Shown piece after piece: positions 60,120-64,000 of a stretch of 64,000 nt of DNA; position 1 is the stretch's first letter; the number at the start of each line of letters is the position of its first letter. The position numbers and the translations under genes were made by a program. Source of the DNA: Flavobacteriales bacterium (GTDB taxonomy: Bacteria; Bacteroidota; Bacteroidia; CAIKAF01); NCBI GenBank assembly GCA_025055575.1, contig JANWWP010000017.1, positions 19,764-83,763 of the forward strand, read 5' to 3'. Below the pieces are notes generated by a model that worked only from the letters and a program-made list of their open reading frames with translations, was not told the DNA's origin and searched no databases.

Positions 60120-61106
60120 ATGCTCCCAAAGTTTCATTCCATTCTGGTCATAGGCAGTGGATCCTGGGCCAGGGCCATATTAAAAATTCTTCAGGAGTCC
60201 GGTTTTTTCGAAACAGTTCAATGGTACGTAAGAGACCCGGGAAAGGCAAAAATTTTTTTGGATCAGTGGGAGAAAAAATTCATAAAAACAAGCCAGGAGA
60301 TTCGGATTTATAATCCTTTAGATCCACCGCTTTCGGCCGACGTGGTGCTCCATGCAGTGCCGGCTGCCTTCAGTCCGCGCTGGTATGCAGATGCTGATCT
60401 GGGCCGACTGCGGCCGCTATGCGTGATATCGGCCGCTAAAGGAGTGGTGCCTGAATTCCGGGTGTCGGCCTTAAACTGGCTAAAGCAACAATTCAGGGCT
60501 GAGCATTTTTTATTTCTGGGAGGGCCCTGTCATTCGGAGGAGGTGATGCAAAGCTCCCGGAGTTACCTGACTCTGGGCTGCCATAACATTGCCATGGCCC
60601 GCTCATTGGCTTCCGCGTTCACCACGCCTTACGTGACTGTGGCGGTGTCCGCCTTTCCTGAAGCCTTGGAAATGTTCGGCATTTTAAAAAATGTCATGGC
60701 AATTGCCGTAGGAATGGCTCAAGGCCTGGGATATGGCGATAATTTTACCGCGATACTTGTGGCGGCGGCATTTCGCGAAGTCACAAAAGTGGCGACGGAA
60801 ATGGGGATGATGCCAGGCCTTGATGTGGCGATGGGCGGAGGCTTTTTAGGCGATTTGCTGGTCACTTGCTTTAGTCCTCACAGCCGCAACCGACGGCTGG
60901 GAGAACTTCTGGCGCAAGGCCTCAGTTCGGAACAGGCTTTGCAAGAAATTCACATGGTGCCCGAAGGATATTATATTCTGAAGGCTTGGGCTTCCTGGCT
61001 CAGTGCACCTGAATTTCCGATTTGCCAGACGTTGTGTCGGATTTTTGATGGACGCAATGAGCCGGCAGAGGCTTTCAAAAGTTTAGAGTATCAATTAGAA
61101 AAATGA
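60120..61106 (+). CDS. gpsA: NAD(P)-dependent glycerol-3-phosphate dehydrogenase
   Basis: VIGSGSWARAILKIL; GGPCHSEEV; LKNVMAIAVGMAQGLGYGDN. Confidence 0.9.
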   Translation: MLPKFHSILVIGSGSWARAILKILQESGFFETVQWYVRDPGKAKIFLDQWEKKFIKTSQEIRIYNPLDPPLSADVVLHAVPAAFSPRWYADADLGRLRPLCVISAAKGVVPEFRVSALNWLKQQFRAEHFLFLGGPCHSEEVMQSSRSYLTLGCHNIAMARSLASAFTTPYVTVAVSAFPEALEMFGILKNVMAIAVGMAQGLGYGDNFTAILVAAAFREVTKVATEMGMMPGLDVAMGGGFLGDLLVTCFSPHSRNRRLGELLAQGLSSEQALQEIHMVPEGYYILKAWASWLSAPEFPICQTLCRIFDGRNEPAEAFKSLEYQLEK

Positions 61107-61777
61107 ATTTTTGTAAAAAGATTTTGAGCCCGACCCGGATATTCAAAATTTTAATCCTTTTGACGAGCGTGGTGGGGTGTCAGAAAAAAGACATCAACAA
61201 CCGGCTTCAGACCGGAGACATTTTGTTTCAGGATCTGGACTGCGGCCCCTTGTGCGATGCTATAGAGGCGGTTACAGAGGGGGCCGGAGGCAGGGATTTT
61301 TCCCATTGCGGCCTTGTGATTGTGGAACAAGACAGCATCTGGGTTATAGAGGCTATCGGCGCCAGTGTGCGTCAGACTTCCATAGCCCAATTTTTCCGCC
61401 GGAGCGGGGACACCTCCGTCATAAGCCATTGTTTAGCAGGCCGTTTTGAAGATGTTTCGGAAGAAGTTAAAAGCCGGGCCGCACGATGGGCCCGTCAAAC
61501 CATCGGGCAACCTTATGATGACCTTTTTCTGCCGAACAACGGGTCCTGGTATTGCAGCGAGTTGATAGCCGAAGCCTACAACAGGGCCGCCAAAGACAGT
61601 CTTTTCCGTCCGGCTCCAATGACTTTTAAGGAAAACCCATCCGGCGTTTACTTTAAGGTCTGGGAACGCTATTTTGACTCATTAAAATCTCCTATTCCTG
61701 AAGGTATTCCTGGGTTTAATCCCGGTGCGATGAGCCGGCATTCAGGTCTCCGCCTTTTCCTGCCACGTTGGCCATAA
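61103..61777 (+). CDS. YiiX/NlpC-P60-like permuted papain-fold lipoprotein
   Basis: Lipobox VVGC; DFSHCGLVI His motif then SWYCSELIAEAY Cys motif. Confidence 0.75.
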   Translation: MNFCKKILSPTRIFKILILLTSVVGCQKKDINNRLQTGDILFQDLDCGPLCDAIEAVTEGAGGRDFSHCGLVIVEQDSIWVIEAIGASVRQTSIAQFFRRSGDTSVISHCLAGRFEDVSEEVKSRAARWARQTIGQPYDDLFLPNNGSWYCSELIAEAYNRAAKDSLFRPAPMTFKENPSGVYFKVWERYFDSLKSPIPEGIPGFNPGAMSRHSGLRLFLPRWP

Positions 61778-61945
61778 AATCCTTGAAGATGCAGAAAACG
61801 GGCTTTAAATCCCGCGTTAAAGCGCGATTCCAGGTCTTTACAATTGGGTTATTGTGGCGCCATGAAAAGCATCCAAAAAGCAGCTGATGTGTTACTTTGA
61901 GGCGTATGGTGCCACCGAACAAAAAACTCAGAAAAAGTTAAGGAC

Positions 61946-62956
61946 GTGAAAAAAGGGGTTCTCGTGGCCGGTAACCTTCTTCCGGAGGCTTATTTAATTC
62001 CTGCGTTAGCCAGAGAAGGCTTTTCGCTTTCTGTGTGGACGCCACATCTGGGTCTGCCCCGTAAGGCAAAAATTGTGGCTGATGCCTTTTATCAAACTCG
62101 AATCGAAAAATTTGTAGAATGGGTTATGGATCCAGAGCCCTCCTGGGCACAAGCACGGGACCATCTTGAAAACTGTGACTTTTTGGTGATTTCCATGCCG
62201 TTTTTTTGGAAGAAGAATCGAAACAGCACATCCAGTGCTCTTCGATATTCCGCTTTTATTGAACGTCTGATAAACCTGGCCTTAGGGGTTTCATCCATTC
62301 AAAAAATAGTGGGCCTTGTGGCCAATCCCTTGTCCTTTATTCAATGGGAAAGCGGAGATGCCCCAAGCAGGCCCTCCCACATTCGTGGCAATTCTGAAAA
62401 CCGTCTCCTCAAAATACAACTCAGAGCTGAATTAGAATTATGGCGCGCCGAAGCTGAAGGTTGTCCGGTGTCATGGATAACCTACGGACTGCCTATAGGC
62501 TACCAACCGGAGGGTTACGGGCTTCTTCAATTTTTTCTGCATCAAATCCAGGACCAACAGAAAGCGCCTTCAGGGGGCTATTTTTTTTCGGATGTGCGCG
62601 ATGTATGTCAGTCCGTGCGTGACGTTATTCAGGAAAACAGCCAAACGGAGAAGGCCCTCATCCGATTGGAAAAATATTTAAATTTTCAGGAATTTCAAGA
62701 TAGGTTAGCCGAACACTCGGGTCGATTAGGGAAAAAAATTAATCTTCAAAAGCCTCAGATCAGGAAACCAAATATCCTTCTTTCCTTTCAAAGCGTTTTT
62801 TTTCAAGACTCAGAGCGGCAGGATAGAAAATTTTGGACCGAGTATTTGTCCACCATCAGCCTTCCGGAACCCTTGATATTAGAGCAAGAAAAACCGCACA
62901 GCCCCCCCTTTGAGGAAACCTTTGATTTTTTCCTGAAAAAAATGCAAAATATTTAA
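61946..62956 (+). CDS. Unknown protein with Rossmann-like N-terminus
   Basis: 336 aa ORF, GTG start; MKKGVLVAGNLLPEAYLIPALAREGFSLSVWT. Confidence 0.6.
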   Translation: MKKGVLVAGNLLPEAYLIPALAREGFSLSVWTPHLGLPRKAKIVADAFYQTRIEKFVEWVMDPEPSWAQARDHLENCDFLVISMPFFWKKNRNSTSSALRYSAFIERLINLALGVSSIQKIVGLVANPLSFIQWESGDAPSRPSHIRGNSENRLLKIQLRAELELWRAEAEGCPVSWITYGLPIGYQPEGYGLLQFFLHQIQDQQKAPSGGYFFSDVRDVCQSVRDVIQENSQTEKALIRLEKYLNFQEFQDRLAEHSGRLGKKINLQKPQIRKPNILLSFQSVFFQDSERQDRKFWTEYLSTISLPEPLILEQEKPHSPPFEETFDFFLKKMQNI

Positions 62957-63091
62957 TATCAAATTCAAAACCGCATACAACCGGATAGCGCCGGATATTT
63001 CCGTTTGTAACCAATTCCCGTCCAACTGGCACGAAAAAGCCCTTTCACCTTTGCTCCGTCAAACGCAAGTCAAACCATAAAATCAAAAACC

Positions 63092-63430
63092 ATGAATGCT
63101 CTCAGAAACAAAGTACAATTGATCGGAAATCTAGGTAAAGATCCGCAAGTGATGGAAGTGGGATCCGGCGTCACGCTCGTGCGTTTTTCGGTGGCCACCA
63201 CCGAATATTATAAATCTTCTAAGGGCACCACGCGCGACACCCAGTGGCACGCAGTGACGGCCTGGGGCAAAACCGGGGAACTGGCTGCCCGTCTTCTTAA
63301 GAAAGGCAGCCTTGTGGCTCTGGAAGGGCGTCTTGTTTCGCGCAGCTATGAAGACAAACAAGGGCACACACGCAACGTTACAGAAATCCGCCTGAACGAT
63401 TTTCTGGTACTGAAAGAAAGCCAAGCCTGA
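63092..63430 (+). CDS. ssb: Single-stranded DNA-binding protein
   Basis: MNALRNKVQLIGNLGKDPQV; TQWHAVTAWGKTGELAARLLKKGSLVALEGRL; short form without acidic tail. Confidence 0.93.
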   Translation: MNALRNKVQLIGNLGKDPQVMEVGSGVTLVRFSVATTEYYKSSKGTTRDTQWHAVTAWGKTGELAARLLKKGSLVALEGRLVSRSYEDKQGHTRNVTEIRLNDFLVLKESQA

Positions 63431-63450
63431 AAATAGAGGCTAAAAAAGTG

Positions 63451-63481
63451 AAACAACAGGCCCGCAGGGGGCCTGTTGTTT
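63451..63481 (+). terminator. Intrinsic terminator of ssb
   Basis: aaacaacaggccc-gcagg-gggcctgttgttt, 13-bp perfect stem, 5-nt loop, T-run. Confidence 0.9.
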
Positions 63482-63558
63482 TTTATAGGGACGCCTTATG
63501 GAAAGTTATTTCCAAAAAGCAGTTTGCGTTTACGGTGGTCGGCGCCGTGGGTGACCCC

Positions 63559-63566
63559 TAAATTTG
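63559..63566 (+). promoter_or_regulatory. -7 box TAAATTTG, 4 nt before GTG 63571 (ABC-F)
   Basis: Matches TAnnTTTG. Confidence 0.55.
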
Positions 63567-63570
63567 CCGA

Positions 63571-64000
63571 GTGTTTTCGGCGTTAAATCTGGGACTGGCT
63601 TATGGTGGTGTTTTTTTATTCAGGGAAGTCAATTTTCAGATTCGGGCCGGGGAGAAAGTAGCGCTCACCGGACGCAATGGCGCTGGGAAATCGTCGCTGT
63701 TTCGCATCATGACGGGGGAAATTTCCCCTACGGAAGGGCAATTTTCAGCGCCCCGCGGAGCGCGGATAGCACGGCTCGGACAGGAGCTGCCAAGGGAAAA
63801 CCAACGCTCGGCACGGGAACATGCAGCCCAGGCTTTTGAGGAAACCCGGCTTTTGAAAAACCGGGTGGAACAGATTTACCAGGTTTTGGAAAAACCTGTG
63901 CAGCTTGGGATGGAAGAAACGCTTTCTCTTACGGAAGAGCTTCACGAATTGGAGGAGCGCCTGCGCCTGCTGGATGCTCAAACGGAGGAGGAGCGCACCG
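63571..64000 (+). CDS. ABC-F family ATPase, 3' end truncated; GTG start; absent from the ORF track
   Basis: My translation: VFSALNLGLAYGGVFLFREVNFQIRAGEKVALTGRNGAGKSSLFRIMTGEISPTEGQF..., open to the window end. Confidence 0.85.
   Translation, partial: MFSALNLGLAYGGVFLFREVNFQIRAGEKVALTGRNGAGKSSLFRIMTGEISPTEGQFSAPRGARIARLGQELPRENQRSAREHAAQAFEETRLLKNRVEQIYQVLEKPVQLGMEETLSLTEELHELEERLRLLDAQTEEERT

Noticed and set aside
1-64000. CRISPR arrays, tRNA/rRNA genes, transposons, prophage or classical defence islands
   Set aside because: No direct-repeat/spacer pattern, cloverleaf, transposase, integrase or phage structural gene recognised; content is mostly housekeeping, envelope and transport

Overview
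64 kb of a Bacteroidota chromosome (mevalonate-pathway operon, T9SS-type C-terminal domains and TAnnTTTG -7 boxes all suggest a Flavobacteriia-like lineage; the species cannot be determined from this window). Most of it is ordinary dense chromosome: dnaJ-grpE, phoH, engB, sdhCAB, gmk, mrp, nadK, manC, pnuC plus a NadR-type kinase, gpsA, ssb, two RND efflux loci, cyanophycin synthetase, and a fni-mvaA-GHMP kinase-mvaD-mvk operon. I found no CRISPR array, rRNA, tRNA, transposase or prophage. The most interesting signals are: (1) perfect TAnnTTTG boxes 4-8 nt upstream of several start codons, which predicts leaderless mRNAs and corrects several ORF starts; (2) two divergent gene pairs whose start codons share a single CATG, each with promoter-like boxes inside the opposite gene; (3) a mevalonate operon with a GYDIA-type GHMP kinase that could be the unassigned phosphomevalonate kinase; (4) an orphan HisF2/HisH2 pair lacking the HisF catalytic Asp, pointing to sugar modification rather than histidine synthesis; (5) a small His/Asp-rich protein upstream of CzcA/CzcB; (6) an SH3-like insertion in a GT-C membrane glycosyltransferase. 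All assignments come from reading the sequence; no searches were run.
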